The position numbers and the translations under genes are program-made. Below, in pieces: positions 10,569-19,060 of a DNA stretch of 64,000 nt. The stretch comes from Arthrobacter sp. OY3WO11 (GTDB lineage: Bacteria > Actinomycetota > Actinomycetes > Actinomycetales > Micrococcaceae), in contig NZ_LWLP01000001.1 of assembly GCF_001641125.1 (NCBI RefSeq), positions 3,475,828 through 3,539,827 on the forward strand, written 5' to 3'. How positions within the stretch are numbered: the stretch's first letter is position 1; the number at the start of each line of letters is the position of its first letter. The notes under the pieces were generated by a model. That model was given only the letters and a program-made list of their open reading frames with translations. It was not told where the DNA came from and did no database searches.

Positions 10569-11141
10569 TTACAGCACTTTGAAGTAGTCGAACGGTTCCT
10601 TGCAGTCCTGGCAGACGTACAGCGCCTTGCAGGAGGTGGAGCCGAAGCGGGTGAGTTCCTTGGTGTTGAGGCTGGAGCACTGCGGGCACTTCACGGCCAT
10701 GGTGAGGCGGATGGGGCCGGCATGCCGTGCCGCATGGCTCTTGCCCGTGGGCGGGGCGATGCCGTACTCCTGCAGCTTCTGCTTGCCGGCGTCCGTCATC
10801 CAGTCCGTGGACCAGGCCGGGGCGAGCACCAGGGCAACCTCGACGTCCGCGTAGCCCTCCTTGGTGAAGGCGGTTTTGAGGTCGTCGCGGATGGCGTCCA
10901 TGGCCGGGCAGCCGGAGTACGTGGGGGTGATGGTGACCTTGACGTGCTGGCCTGTTCCGTGTTCCTGAGTCACCTTCACGTCCCGCAGGATCCCCAGGTC
11001 CGCGATGCTGAGCACGGGGATCTCCGGGTCCACCACGGTGGCGGCGATATCCCAGGCCTTTTGCTGCTCAGCACGCTGCTCGTCCTGCCGCGGCGTCTGG
11101 GTCCTGGATTCAAAATCGGAGATGTACATGGCCGCGGTCAC
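10569..11141 (-). CDS. paaD: Phenylacetate pathway Fe-S assembly-type protein PaaD
   Basis: A 190-residue MIP18/DUF59 family protein needed in the paa operon, probably for metal-centre maturation of the epoxidase. The DUF59 domain shows VVDPEIPVLSIADLG and PTYSGCPAMDAI. The C-terminal zinc-ribbon-like part has CPQC, SC, and CQDC before EPFDYFKVL, characteristic of PaaD. It starts with GTG overlapping the paaC stop by 4 bp. Confidence 0.93.
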   Translation of the reverse strand: MTAAMYISDFESRTQTPRQDEQRAEQQKAWDIAATVVDPEIPVLSIADLGILRDVKVTQEHGTGQHVKVTITPTYSGCPAMDAIRDDLKTAFTKEGYADVEVALVLAPAWSTDWMTDAGKQKLQEYGIAPPTGKSHAARHAGPIRLTMAVKCPQCSSLNTKELTRFGSTSCKALYVCQDCKEPFDYFKVL

Positions 11142-11998
11142 CAGCTCGCTCCGGGATGTTCGCGGGCCAGCACCTGCATCTCGGCCAGGATGTAGCCGAG
11201 GTGCTCGGAGTGCTTTCCCTGCCGGCCGCCGCCTGGTGCTGCGGGCACGTCCGGGACCTCCAGCTCGGCTTCTGACAGGACTTCGCCGGTGAGCCGGTCA
11301 AAGTCCTCCTTGATGGAGGAAGGCGCAACGGCGATGCCCGCCTCAGCGAGCCGGCCCGTCAGGGCGTCATCGCGGAAGAGTTCCTCCACGTACGGCCACA
11401 TGATGCGGAAACCGTGGATCATCCGCTTGCGGGATTCCTCGGTGCCGCCGGCCAGACGCAGGACCCACTGGGCGGCGTGGTCGCGGTGGTAGTCCACTTC
11501 CTTCACGGCCTTGGCGGCGATGGCGGCCAGGGTGGCGTCCTTCGATTCGGTGAGGCGGCTGTAGAGCAGGAACTGGTAGTAGCTCACCACGAACTGGCGG
11601 GCGATGGTGGCCGCGAAGTCCCCGTTGGGCTGCTCGAACAGCTGGACGGAGCGAAACTCATGCTCGCGGCGGAAGTAGGCGAGGTCGTCCTCAGACTTGG
11701 CTGAGCCGTCGTCGTTGGTCATGGCGCCGCCAGCGTAGCTGAGGAAGGAGCGGGCGTGGCCCAGCTGGTCCAGGGCGATGTTGCCCAGGGCGATGTCCTC
11801 CTCCAGCTCGGGGGCGCGGGAGATCCAGTGGCCCAGGCGCTGGGCCAGGATCAGGGCGTCGTCGCCCAGGCGCAGCGCGTACTCGGCGGTGTCCTCGGTT
11901 GGCTTCGCGAGGCCGGTGCGGACCTCGAGTGCGATGTCCTCGGGGCGGAGGGCGTTGCCGGGGGTGATGCGGGTGGCGCTGGCGTTGGCTTCGCTCAC
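11138..11998 (-). CDS. paaC: Phenylacetyl-CoA epoxidase structural subunit
   Basis: A 286-residue ferritin-like helical subunit that pairs with PaaA in the epoxidase but lacks the full diiron site. Typical stretches are LGDDALILAQRLGHWISRAPELEEDIALGN (seen in pieces), LDQLGHARSFL and EVDYHRDHAAQWVLRL. It overlaps paaB and paaD by 4 bp each, so the operon is translationally coupled. Confidence 0.94.
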   Translation of the reverse strand: MSEANASATRITPGNALRPEDIALEVRTGLAKPTEDTAEYALRLGDDALILAQRLGHWISRAPELEEDIALGNIALDQLGHARSFLSYAGGAMTNDDGSAKSEDDLAYFRREHEFRSVQLFEQPNGDFAATIARQFVVSYYQFLLYSRLTESKDATLAAIAAKAVKEVDYHRDHAAQWVLRLAGGTEESRKRMIHGFRIMWPYVEELFRDDALTGRLAEAGIAVAPSSIKEDFDRLTGEVLSEAELEVPDVPAAPGGGRQGKHSEHLGYILAEMQVLAREHPGASW

Positions 11999-12372
11999 AG
12001 GTGCTTCACCCCTTCGCTCTTGGTGTAGTACGTGGCGTGGCGGTAGTCCTTGCCCTGGGGGGACTCGAAGAACGCGCCCTTGGAATCGGGATCGCTGGCG
12101 GCGATGGCGTCCGCGGGCACAACCCAGATGGACACGCCCTCGTTGCGGCGGGTGTAGAGGTCCCGGGCGTTGCGCAGGGCCATGGCGGCATCCGGCGCAT
12201 GCAGGGAGCCGGCGTGGACGTGGCTCAGGCCGCGGCTGGACCGGACAAAGACCTCCCAGAGGCCCCAGGCGTGCTCTGTGTGTTCCTGCGGCTTTGGGGA
12301 TGCCTTGGGGGCTTCGCGCTTGATCTCGGTGGCGGAGCTGGCGGGTGCTTCCGGGTTCCCGTGGGGGCTCAT
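11995..12372 (-). CDS. paaB: Phenylacetyl-CoA epoxidase subunit PaaB
   Basis: A 125-residue small subunit of the epoxidase that bridges PaaAC units. The core [20 protein letters not shown] and [22 protein letters not shown] match PaaB. The first 30 residues are a low-complexity extension rich in Ala, Lys and Pro, longer than in proteobacterial homologues. It overlaps paaA and paaC by 4 bp each. Confidence 0.94.
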   Translation of the reverse strand: MSPHGNPEAPASSATEIKREAPKASPKPQEHTEHAWGLWEVFVRSSRGLSHVHAGSLHAPDAAMALRNARDLYTRRNEGVSIWVVPADAIAASDPDSKGAFFESPQGKDYRHATYYTKSEGVKHL

Positions 12373-13373
12373 GCTGCGTATTCCTTCGTCGTCATTGACT
12401 GTTTCTGTGCATAGGCGGCGGCTGCCTCGCGGACCCAGGCGCCGTCGTCGTGCGCTTCCCTGCGGCGCTCAAGGCGCTGGGAGTTGCAGGGGCCGCGGCC
12501 GGCCAGGACCTCGTGGAACTCGTCCCAGTCCAGCGGGCCGTGCTCCCACTTCTTGGAGTCCTCGTTGAAGCGGATCTGGTCATCCGGGAGGGTGAGGCCC
12601 AGGACCCGGACCTGCTCCACCATCATGCCCACGAAGCGGCTACGGAGCTCATCGTTGCTGAAGCGCTTGATGTTCCAGGCCATGGACTGCTTGGAGTTGG
12701 GGGAATCGTCATCCGGCGGGCCGAACATCATCAGGGCCGGGGCGTACCAGCGGTTCACGGCGTCCTGGGCCATCTGCTTCTGGGCGGGGGTGCCGTTGGA
12801 GAGTTCCAGGAGGATCTCGAAGCCCTGGCGCTGGTGGAAGGACTCCTCCTTGCAGATGCGGACCATGGCCCGGCCGTAGGGGCCGTAGGAGGCGCGGCAC
12901 AGCGGGACCTGGTTGCAGATGGCGGCGCCGTCCACCAGCCAGCCGATGGCGCCCATGTCCGCCCAGGTGAGCGCCGGGTAGTTGAAGATGGACGAGTAGC
13001 GGGCCTTGCCGGCGATCAGCGCGTCCGTCATCTCGTCCCGGTTCTGGCCCAGGGACTCGGCGGCGGAGTAGAGGTACAGCCCGTGGCCGGCCTCGTCCTG
13101 GACCTTGGCCATGAGGATGGCCTTGCGCTTCAGGCTGGGGGCCCGGGAGATCCAGTTGGCTTCCGGCTGCATGCCGATGATCTCGGAGTGGGCGTGCTGG
13201 GAGATCTGGCGCAGGAGGGTCTTGCGGTAGGCCGGCGGCATCCAGTCCTTGGGCTCGATCCGGGAGTCCTCGGCGATGACGCGGTCAAAGTTGGCCTGGC
13301 CGTCCGCCTCTGCCGTTTCGCTGGTTCCAGCCGTTAGCTCGACCGGCACTGACTGCAAGTTCTGGGCTGCCAT
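12369..13373 (-). CDS. paaA: Phenylacetyl-CoA epoxidase oxygenase subunit
   Basis: The 334-residue catalytic diiron subunit that epoxidises the phenylacetyl-CoA ring. Metal-binding pairs are visible in [12 protein letters not shown] and [35 protein letters not shown] and [15 protein letters not shown] are typical. A ribosome site (aggag) lies 6 bp before the ATG. It is first in the operon; a candidate TetR-type operator lies just upstream. Confidence 0.96.
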   Translation of the reverse strand: MAAQNLQSVPVELTAGTSETAEADGQANFDRVIAEDSRIEPKDWMPPAYRKTLLRQISQHAHSEIIGMQPEANWISRAPSLKRKAILMAKVQDEAGHGLYLYSAAESLGQNRDEMTDALIAGKARYSSIFNYPALTWADMGAIGWLVDGAAICNQVPLCRASYGPYGRAMVRICKEESFHQRQGFEILLELSNGTPAQKQMAQDAVNRWYAPALMMFGPPDDDSPNSKQSMAWNIKRFSNDELRSRFVGMMVEQVRVLGLTLPDDQIRFNEDSKKWEHGPLDWDEFHEVLAGRGPCNSQRLERRREAHDDGAWVREAAAAYAQKQSMTTKEYAA

Positions 13374-13411
13374 GGTTGCTCCTATGCAAAGACCGTCTGG
13401 GACGTGCGGAA

Positions 13412-13437
13412 TTATTTACCGACCGTTCGTTCAGGAT
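13412..13437 (-). promoter_or_regulatory. Candidate paa promoter/operator
   Basis: Upstream of paaA, an A/T-rich TAAATAAT stretch (candidate -10 on the minus strand) abuts ACCGACCG-TT-CGTTCAGG, an imperfect inverted repeat resembling PaaR-type TetR operators of actinobacteria. No paaR gene is in the window; the match is by eye. Confidence 0.4.
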
Positions 13438-13526
13438 ATGCGGAACCGCGAGGGCCCGTCAAGGCCACCCGCCTCCTTCTGCCTCCCTCCCCCGTCCCCT
13501 GCCCTCCGCTCCCTGCCCTCCCCTGC

Positions 13527-13707
13527 GACGCTCTCTCACTCGATGCGCCCTTTCTTCCGACGCTCTCTCACTCGATGCCCCTTTTTCTCGACGCTCTCTC
13601 ACTCGATGCGCCCTTTTTCTCGACGCTCTCTCACTCGATGCGCCCTTTTTCTCGACGCTCTATCACTTAACGCCCCCCTTCCCCGGACGCTCTCTCACCT
13701 CCGGCGG
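13527..13707. repeat. Six-unit tandem repeat, 32-bp period
   Basis: Units begin at 13527, 13559, 13590, 13622, 13654 and 13686, spaced 31-32 bp. The conserved core is GACGCTCTCTCACTCGATGC followed by a pyrimidine-rich tail (CCCTTTTTCTC). Units 3 and 4 are identical; units 5 and 6 diverge (CACTTAACG, CACCTCC). It lies in the 559-bp gap between paaA and the next gene. Beyond this array and the paa promoter I see no gene in the gap. Confidence 0.9.
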
Positions 13708-13932
13708 GTTCAGGTTAGGGGTCATCGACAAGCTCGCCTGCTGTTGCAAAGCGATGGTTGTGAATTCACTAGAAAAGCGGTCCTCATCGAGGGCTTACGC
13801 TCGGACCATGAGACCCGATGAAAAGCAGGGGCACCCCACTCCGTCTCTGCTTGCCAGCGCTCAAGCCCCGCGGGGACTACCTCAGGCGCGCTGCAACCGA
13901 CTTCAAGCTGGCATAAACGACCAGGACGGACA

Positions 13933-14487
13933 ATGACCCAGAACCCCGAGCGGACACAACCAGCACCTAAGAAGTGGAACGTGCGCAGGGTTCTGACGTG
14001 GTGGGCTGGAATTCTCGCTGCTCTGGTTCTCATCGCTGAGCTGTTTTCAGTGTTCGCCATGGGTGTTCACCTCAATGGCCGGGAAGCTCCCCCGCACATG
14101 AGGGACATCGCGAATCAGCTCAAGGTAAAGCCGGAATGGAAGCTCGTCAGCGATTACGAAACGCTGCAACATGACAGGCACGCTTGCTTGGTTCCGGCAT
14201 GCCCGAGACTGGAGCAGAAGTGGGACCTCGGGATGGAATCAGTGAGCTGCAACGGGCTGCACCAGCTACTGAGAGACTCGGGTTACAAGGTCATCATCCG
14301 CAGGTCCAACTACACCCCGGAAGCAAATGAGCAGGCGGAGAGCTGCACTCGGGTATTGAATGCAGTCTCATCCGACGCCGAAGCAGCATGGGGACTGGTG
14401 CGTATTGAAGCCCTTGTCTACCCGCCCAGCGCCCGCGAGGGATCAGAGCGCGAGGATTACGAACTCCTGCTGCGTGTCATCAAATAA
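13933..14487 (+). CDS. Hypothetical single-pass membrane protein
   Basis: A 184-residue protein I do not recognise. A short basic tail (KKWNVRRVL) precedes one membrane segment at about residues 23-43 (WWAGILAALVLIAELFSVFA). The rest is an extracytoplasmic domain with four cysteines, in CLVPACPRL, SCNGLHQLL and SCTRVLN, which could form disulfides. G+C is lower than in the paa genes. It stands alone, convergent with the MFS gene. Confidence 0.65.
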   Translation: MTQNPERTQPAPKKWNVRRVLTWWAGILAALVLIAELFSVFAMGVHLNGREAPPHMRDIANQLKVKPEWKLVSDYETLQHDRHACLVPACPRLEQKWDLGMESVSCNGLHQLLRDSGYKVIIRRSNYTPEANEQAESCTRVLNAVSSDAEAAWGLVRIEALVYPPSAREGSEREDYELLLRVIK

Positions 14488-14527
14488 CAGCGACTCAGTG
14501 TCAGTTTCAGAAGGCGTCTGCACCGGA

Positions 14528-15715
14528 CTATGCCGTCGTGCTGTGCGTACTGGATCTTGGTGCGGTGCGGGACGATCTTGCGGACTGCCGTTTCATCGCC
14601 GGGAGTACTGCGAGGATTCCGAGGATTCCGGCCACGGTGAAGGCCATGACCGGCGAGACGTGGTCGAACAAGACTCCAAGTGTTGCCGAGCCAAGCGCCT
14701 GGCCGATGGCGAGGGCGATAAACAGCACTGCAGTGCCCTCGGCGGCACGGTCGGGAACAATGCGGACTGCCCAGATGATAAGAACCCCGCACAAGGCGGT
14801 GTAGCTGGCGGCGAACAGCGCCACGGAGGAATACGCGGTAAAGGGAATGCCCGGCGCCACGCCCAGGACGATGGTCGCGCCTGCCATGGCCAGCGAGGTC
14901 AGGTTCCAGGCCGTCCGCAGGCTCCAGACCTGCACGATCTTTCCGGCGGCCGCACCGAGTACCCCAAAGGCGCCCAAGACCATCCAGGCAAGGATGGAGT
15001 ATGTCTCGTCAGCCGGGCGGGAAGCGGCCATGACCGAGCGACCAAAAGTCCAGATCGCGGCACTGGACGCCCCGGCCAGGACTGCCGCGGCGATGGGCAA
15101 GGCCAGTGGCGCCAGGTCGCGGGCCCGCACCTGGGATGGCCGGCCGGCAGCCCGGTCCCGGCTGGCAGTGTGGTCAGCACGGAGGGTGGCAACGGCTGCT
15201 ATGGCAACCAGGGCCGCGATTGCCACCCAGCCCAGGCGCCATTGGCCAACCGTGAGAAGCATGAGGATCCCCGCGACGACGATGCCCGCCCCGGTGCCGG
15301 CATTAACAATCGTCTGCGCGCTCTCCTGGCGTGCAGGGGCGATATTGCGCTCGATGAACGTGACCAGGCCCGGGGTTGCGAACCCTGCGCCGGCACCTGC
15401 CAGGACGACACTCACTGCGAGGACGTCGACACTGGGCGCAACCGCCACACCCATAGATCCGAGGGCAGCAGTGGCGCCCGCGCACATCACGACCAGCCTC
15501 GGACGGGCAGCAAGGCGTAAAGCCAGGACTGCCGCCAAACAGAATGAGAGGAAGCTCCCGGCCTGGATGAACCCCGCAGTGGCCGAGCCCATCTGAAAGG
15601 CCTCCGTGAACCGGGGCAGGAAAAGCCCGTAACCGAAGCGCGCCAGGCCATAGGTCGCCGCTATCAATGCCATTCCGCTGACCACCATCGCCCGCACGGG
15701 ATCCTCCTCAAACAT
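14528..15715 (-). CDS. MFS transporter, YbfB/YjiJ-like
   Basis: A 395-residue 12-helix major facilitator protein. The N-terminus ATYGLARFGYGLFLPRF is characteristic of the YbfB/YjiJ (MFS_4) group, whose substrates are mostly unknown. Later helices include VVLAGAGAGFATPGLVTFIE and GQALGSATLGVLFDH. It is divergent from a TetR regulator with a 66-bp spacer, suggesting that the regulator controls this exporter. Confidence 0.85.
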   Translation of the reverse strand: MFEEDPVRAMVVSGMALIAATYGLARFGYGLFLPRFTEAFQMGSATAGFIQAGSFLSFCLAAVLALRLAARPRLVVMCAGATAALGSMGVAVAPSVDVLAVSVVLAGAGAGFATPGLVTFIERNIAPARQESAQTIVNAGTGAGIVVAGILMLLTVGQWRLGWVAIAALVAIAAVATLRADHTASRDRAAGRPSQVRARDLAPLALPIAAAVLAGASSAAIWTFGRSVMAASRPADETYSILAWMVLGAFGVLGAAAGKIVQVWSLRTAWNLTSLAMAGATIVLGVAPGIPFTAYSSVALFAASYTALCGVLIIWAVRIVPDRAAEGTAVLFIALAIGQALGSATLGVLFDHVSPVMAFTVAGILGILAVLPAMKRQSARSSRTAPRSSTHSTTA

Positions 15716-15723
15716 CGAAACCA

Positions 15724-15757
15724 GAACGCTCGTTACGGTACAGCAGAACTAGCGTTC
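15724..15757. promoter_or_regulatory. Inverted repeat in MFS/TetR divergent region
   Basis: GAACGCT at 15724-15730 and AGCGTTC at 15751-15757 are perfect complements, 20 bp apart, between the two divergent starts. They are a plausible operator for the TetR protein. Half-site spacing is wide, so two separate sites are also possible. Confidence 0.45.
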
Positions 15758-15781
15758 CGCAATAGGGGCAGTTACAGTGGA

Positions 15782-16366
15782 ATGGTGACCACCGGCCAGC
15801 GACTTCCCGCCCGCGCACGCTTGCTCAAGGCAGCCGACCAAGTCCTGTTCGACCATGGCATCCGGGCCACGCCTGTCGATGCGCTGCTGCAGCAGGCGGA
15901 GGTCTCTGCCGCCACCCTGTACACGCATTTCGGCAGCAAGGACGCGCTGGTCGCTGAAGCGTTGAGGGTCAGGCTGGCGGACTGGCAGGGAGTCTGGGAC
16001 CAGCACATTGTTGCGGCCGGAGACGATATGGGGCGGTTGCTGGCAGTGTTTGACGCCCTTGCCTCGTATCGGCGCGACCAGAACCACCCCTCACGCTGGT
16101 GCGCCTTTCTGGCCGCAGCCACCGAGCTTCCCGCAGCCGCGGACGAGATCAGCGCCGTCCTCGCCGCGGATACTGAGCTGCTCGCTACCCGCCTCCTGCA
16201 CTTCTCACGCCCCCTCGCCGGAGCCCGCGCCCAGGACCTGGCCGACGAGGTACTCCTGGCCTACAGCGGCACCCTGACCGCCTTCCTGCGCGGCTATCCC
16301 CACTCACCGATCGACGTCGGCCGCCGACTGGCCCGCTCAGCAGCTCAAGAGCATAGCCGCAGCTGA
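15782..16366 (+). CDS. TetR-family transcriptional regulator
   Basis: A 194-residue one-component repressor. The N-terminal helix-turn-helix reads LLKAADQVLFDHGIRATPVD, then VSAATLYTHFGSKDALVAEAL, the usual TetR signature. The C-terminal ligand domain has no diagnostic motif. It is divergent from the MFS transporter at 14528-15715, so it probably represses that gene and itself in response to the transported compound. Confidence 0.88.
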   Translation: MVTTGQRLPARARLLKAADQVLFDHGIRATPVDALLQQAEVSAATLYTHFGSKDALVAEALRVRLADWQGVWDQHIVAAGDDMGRLLAVFDALASYRRDQNHPSRWCAFLAAATELPAAADEISAVLAADTELLATRLLHFSRPLAGARAQDLADEVLLAYSGTLTAFLRGYPHSPIDVGRRLARSAAQEHSRS

Positions 16367-16493
16367 CACCGCGTCAGCAGAAGGACAAACGCCCCCCTTC
16401 CAACCCGACCACGGCGGGCACGAATACCCTCCTCAAAGGATCTATTTGATCGGGCGTACAGCACCCTCCCCTTCCTCCTTGCCCGCCCCCTGC

Positions 16494-16588
16494 CACGCTC
16501 TCTCACTGGATGCGGACTTTCCCCGGACGCTCTCTCACTCGATGCGGGCTTCCCCGGACGCTCCATCACCTGGCTGCGCCCGGTGCGT
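16494..16588. repeat. Three-unit copy of the 32-bp repeat
   Basis: Units begin at 16494, 16526 and 16557, again spaced 31-32 bp, with core ACGCTCTCTCACTSGATGCG (last unit CTCCATCACC) and tail TTCCCCG. A fragment of the second repeat family (CGCCGTCGTGCGTTCC) follows at 16591. The 385-bp gap from 16367 to 16751 holds these repeats and no recognisable gene. Confidence 0.85.
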
Positions 16589-16751
16589 GCCGCCGTCGTG
16601 CGTTCCCCCTCCCGGCGTCCGTGCCGCTGGGGCCGTCCATGAGGGTGTAACGCAGGTGTAACGCGTCAGGGCGACGATTAGAGCTCGCTGATCATTGGGC
16701 GACGCCCGCCGGGAGGATGGACACCGAACCGCGGAAGGAGATGTGGGGCCG

Positions 16752-17420
16752 ATGAGCCGACATACCCGCCCGACCGCAATCTTGTTGGGCCTCTTCGCGA
16801 TCAGCCCCCTGCTGGTGGCCTGTCCATCATCACCCAGCTGCAGTGGCAGCCAGCGGCCCTACAACAACGTGTGCCTGGACAACGTCGCCATCACCTACAT
16901 CGAATGCACCAAGGGACGCGGCTTCGATCTGACAACCGAATTGAGCGGAAAACTTGGCGGAACCTTCAAGGTGATAGCCGACGCGTCTGTGGAGGCCGCG
17001 TACAAACAGACCCAGGAAGAAAACACGGTGGTGGGCCTCCAGATTGTTTCTGACTGCTTGAAAATTGCCGAAAGCAGTGCGGACACGGCAGCGAATAGGT
17101 CGGCGGCTGAGGAATCCCGTCAACGTGCTGACTTGATCAGGCAGCAGGTCGAACAAACGGCCCACATCGAGATCGCTCCCAACCAGGCCCGGGCCGGTGA
17201 AAGCGTCCTGGTCAGCGGCACAAGCTTTTATCCGGAAGAGACCGTGGCCATTTATGTTCACGCAACGCTCGTTACTCAAATCGAGGTTGATGGCGAAGGG
17301 GCATTCTCTGCCACCATAGCGGTTCCGAAAAACGCCCTCCCCGGCTTCCAGACCGCGGTCACCGTGACGGGTGAAACTTCAGCCAAGTCCGCCCAGGCAC
17401 CGTTCGAGGCTTTGCCTTAG
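16752..17420 (+). CDS. Predicted lipoprotein with C-terminal Ig-like domain
   Basis: A 222-residue protein I do not recognise. A signal peptide ends in the lipobox LVAC (TAILLGLFAISPLLVAC), so it should be lipid-anchored outside the membrane. A middle region with a coiled-coil-like, Glu/Gln/Ala-rich segment (AAEESRQRADLIRQQVEQTA) is followed by a beta domain (ARAGESVLVSGTSFYPEETV) resembling that of the LAxTG protein at 4184. ATG 16752 has a ggaaggag site upstream. The 378 bp after it (to 17798) show no gene. Confidence 0.65.
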   Translation: MSRHTRPTAILLGLFAISPLLVACPSSPSCSGSQRPYNNVCLDNVAITYIECTKGRGFDLTTELSGKLGGTFKVIADASVEAAYKQTQEENTVVGLQIVSDCLKIAESSADTAANRSAAEESRQRADLIRQQVEQTAHIEIAPNQARAGESVLVSGTSFYPEETVAIYVHATLVTQIEVDGEGAFSATIAVPKNALPGFQTAVTVTGETSAKSAQAPFEALP

Positions 17421-17764
17421 GGCGCGCGACATTCGGTGCCGCCGCGGATATCCGCCCTCGCGAGCCACATTCGGGGCCGGGTCACTGAGCCTGAGTGTCG
17501 GGATTGAATCTGCGCGCCGCAGGCAGTCCACGAACGTGCGCTGGAACGGACACTGGCAGCGGCCGGCGTGCCCCGCCGTCGTACGCGTTCTGCGATTCTC
17601 GACGCCCAAACCCACCCACGAGGGTGCTCAGAATGCGGACTCACGCGGCAGTAGCGGGCCGGGCGTTGTGCTTGGTGTGGTGGGAGGAAGTGGCGTGGTC
17701 AGGAAACATAAGTCAAAAATCCGCAGGCGTCATTGCCCGTGGGCCCGCCCTCGTCCGCTCTTGT

Positions 17765-17800
17765 ATTTGCGCTGGTACGTAATTACGCTGGTGCGCAAAT
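17765..17800. promoter_or_regulatory. Operator-like inverted repeat at the ArsR start
   Basis: ATTTGCGC (17765-17772) and GCGCAAAT (17793-17800) are perfect complements. The right arm overlaps the ATG of the ArsR-like gene, and the spacer holds a direct repeat of CGCTGGT around ACGTAATTACG. The position suggests autorepression. Confidence 0.6.
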
Positions 17801-18152
17801 GGATGACCTGAGCACTATCTTCCTGGCGCTGGCGGATCCGACGCGTCGAGCCCTGCTGGCGCAATTGCAGCAGGGTGACGCGACGGTTACCGAACTGGCC
17901 GCCCCGCACGCAATGAGCGTTCCGTCCGTTTCACGCCACCTGAAAGTGCTTGAGCAGGCCGGGCTCATTACTAAATCCAGGTCGGCCCAGTGGAGGAATT
18001 GCAGGCTCCAACCCGCGCCGCTACGCCAGATTGAGGAATGGATGCGCCCGTACCGCGACTTTTGGGGCACACAGTTGGACCGCCTCGACACCCAGCTCGC
18101 CGCAACGCCCAACCGACCCAATGAGCTTTCAGAACCGGAGGATGGATCATGA
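17799..18152 (+). CDS. ArsR-family winged-helix regulator
   Basis: A 117-residue regulator. IFLALADPTRRALLAQL and VTELAAPHAMSVPSVSRHLKVLEQAGLI form the typical ArsR winged helix; no metal-binding cysteine pair is seen. This subgroup is commonly paired with AHSA1/SRPBCC proteins, as here, where the next gene starts in an ATGA overlap. I start at ATG 17799 rather than the earlier in-frame start at 17733, because the domain begins immediately and the operator-like repeat overlaps this codon. Confidence 0.87.
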   Translation: MDDLSTIFLALADPTRRALLAQLQQGDATVTELAAPHAMSVPSVSRHLKVLEQAGLITKSRSAQWRNCRLQPAPLRQIEEWMRPYRDFWGTQLDRLDTQLAATPNRPNELSEPEDGS

Positions 18153-19060
18153 CGGATTACCCGGCACAGCCCCGAAGCTTTACCCTTACCCGAATTTTGG
18201 CAGCGTCGCGGCAAGCGGTATTCACCGCCTGGACCGACCCTGAGCACCTTTCCTGGTTCTACAACCCGGACATGCCCACACCCACCGCACCCATTGAGGT
18301 GGACCTGCGCGTTGGCGGAACGTGGAAGCAGCAGATGATCGTCAACGAAGACCTCAGCTACCCCACCGGAGGAATCTACCTGGAGATCGTTCCCGACGAA
18401 CGCCTCGTCTTCCGCTGGGGAGCAGTTGGAGGGTGGCCAGAACCCGACGGCGAAAACGAACTGACTGCGCCCGTTGTCACGGTGCAACTGAACGACCTAG
18501 GCACGGAAACGGAACTCGTCCTCACAGTCCAGTTCTCTGAGCATTTGAACATCGAAGAAGTGCAAAAGCTCATGCTGGGAGGCACCCAGGAAGGCTGGGC
18601 TGCCACCATCGACCGGGTCAAGGACAGCACCGCCGTGACGCCCAAGACTAATGGGCGCATGGCCGGGCCCCAGATCTATGTCTTCTTTCCGGGAACGGCG
18701 CGGGAAGCCCTGAGCTTTTACGCGGATATTTTCGGCGGTGAGCTTTCCCTGCACACGTACCAGGACTTCGGCAGGAGCGACGGCCCGCCGGAAGCCGTAG
18801 CCCATGGAGTGCTTAACGGCGTCGTTGCACTGGCAGGCTCGGACGCAGCTGAAGGGCAGACAACGGTCAGGCCGGAAGGCATCATGCTCTCGCTGCTGGG
18901 AACCGCCGAACCAACAGTCCTCCACGAATGGTTCGACAGACTTTCCGTTGACGGGTCGGTGCTCGATCCACTCTCCCCCAAGCCGTGGGGCGCGTCCGAC
19001 GGCCAAGTTGTTGACCGTCACGGACTCCACTGGCTTGTCGGTTACGAGCCCGCGACATGA
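18149..19060 (+). CDS. AHSA1/SRPBCC - VOC (PhnB-like) fusion protein
   Basis: A 303-residue two-domain protein. Residues 5 to about 160 are an AHSA1-type SRPBCC domain (TRILAASRQAVFTAWTDPEH, GGIYLEIVPDERLVFRW, GWAATIDRVK). Residues 170-300 are a VOC/PhnB-like domain (PQIYVFFPGTAREALSFYAD, LSPKPWGASDGQVVDRHGL). Both folds bind small ligands, and they usually occur as separate proteins. It is translationally coupled to the ArsR gene before it and the DinB gene after it by ATGA overlaps. Substrate unknown. Confidence 0.82.
   Translation: MTDYPAQPRSFTLTRILAASRQAVFTAWTDPEHLSWFYNPDMPTPTAPIEVDLRVGGTWKQQMIVNEDLSYPTGGIYLEIVPDERLVFRWGAVGGWPEPDGENELTAPVVTVQLNDLGTETELVLTVQFSEHLNIEEVQKLMLGGTQEGWAATIDRVKDSTAVTPKTNGRMAGPQIYVFFPGTAREALSFYADIFGGELSLHTYQDFGRSDGPPEAVAHGVLNGVVALAGSDAAEGQTTVRPEGIMLSLLGTAEPTVLHEWFDRLSVDGSVLDPLSPKPWGASDGQVVDRHGLHWLVGYEPAT

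Noticed and set aside
9234..11195. 653-codon plus-strand open frame across the paa genes
   Set aside because: It is antisense to paaG, paaE and paaD, all with intact family motifs; its translation is Arg/His/Gly-rich with no recognisable domain. Long antisense frames are expected at this G+C.
12450..13337. 295-codon plus-strand frame opposite paaA
   Set aside because: paaA carries all diiron motifs; this frame is a shadow.
13527..13707. Possible CRISPR array
   Set aside because: The units are contiguous near-identical 32-mers, so there are no unique spacers, and no cas genes are in the window.
14360..15520. 386-codon plus-strand frame opposite the MFS gene
   Set aside because: No membrane character or motif; the MFS protein on the other strand is clear.
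17371..17811. Open frame in the gap before the ArsR gene
   Set aside because: Composition is unlike a protein, it overlaps the lipoprotein gene end and runs through the ArsR operator; no ribosome site.
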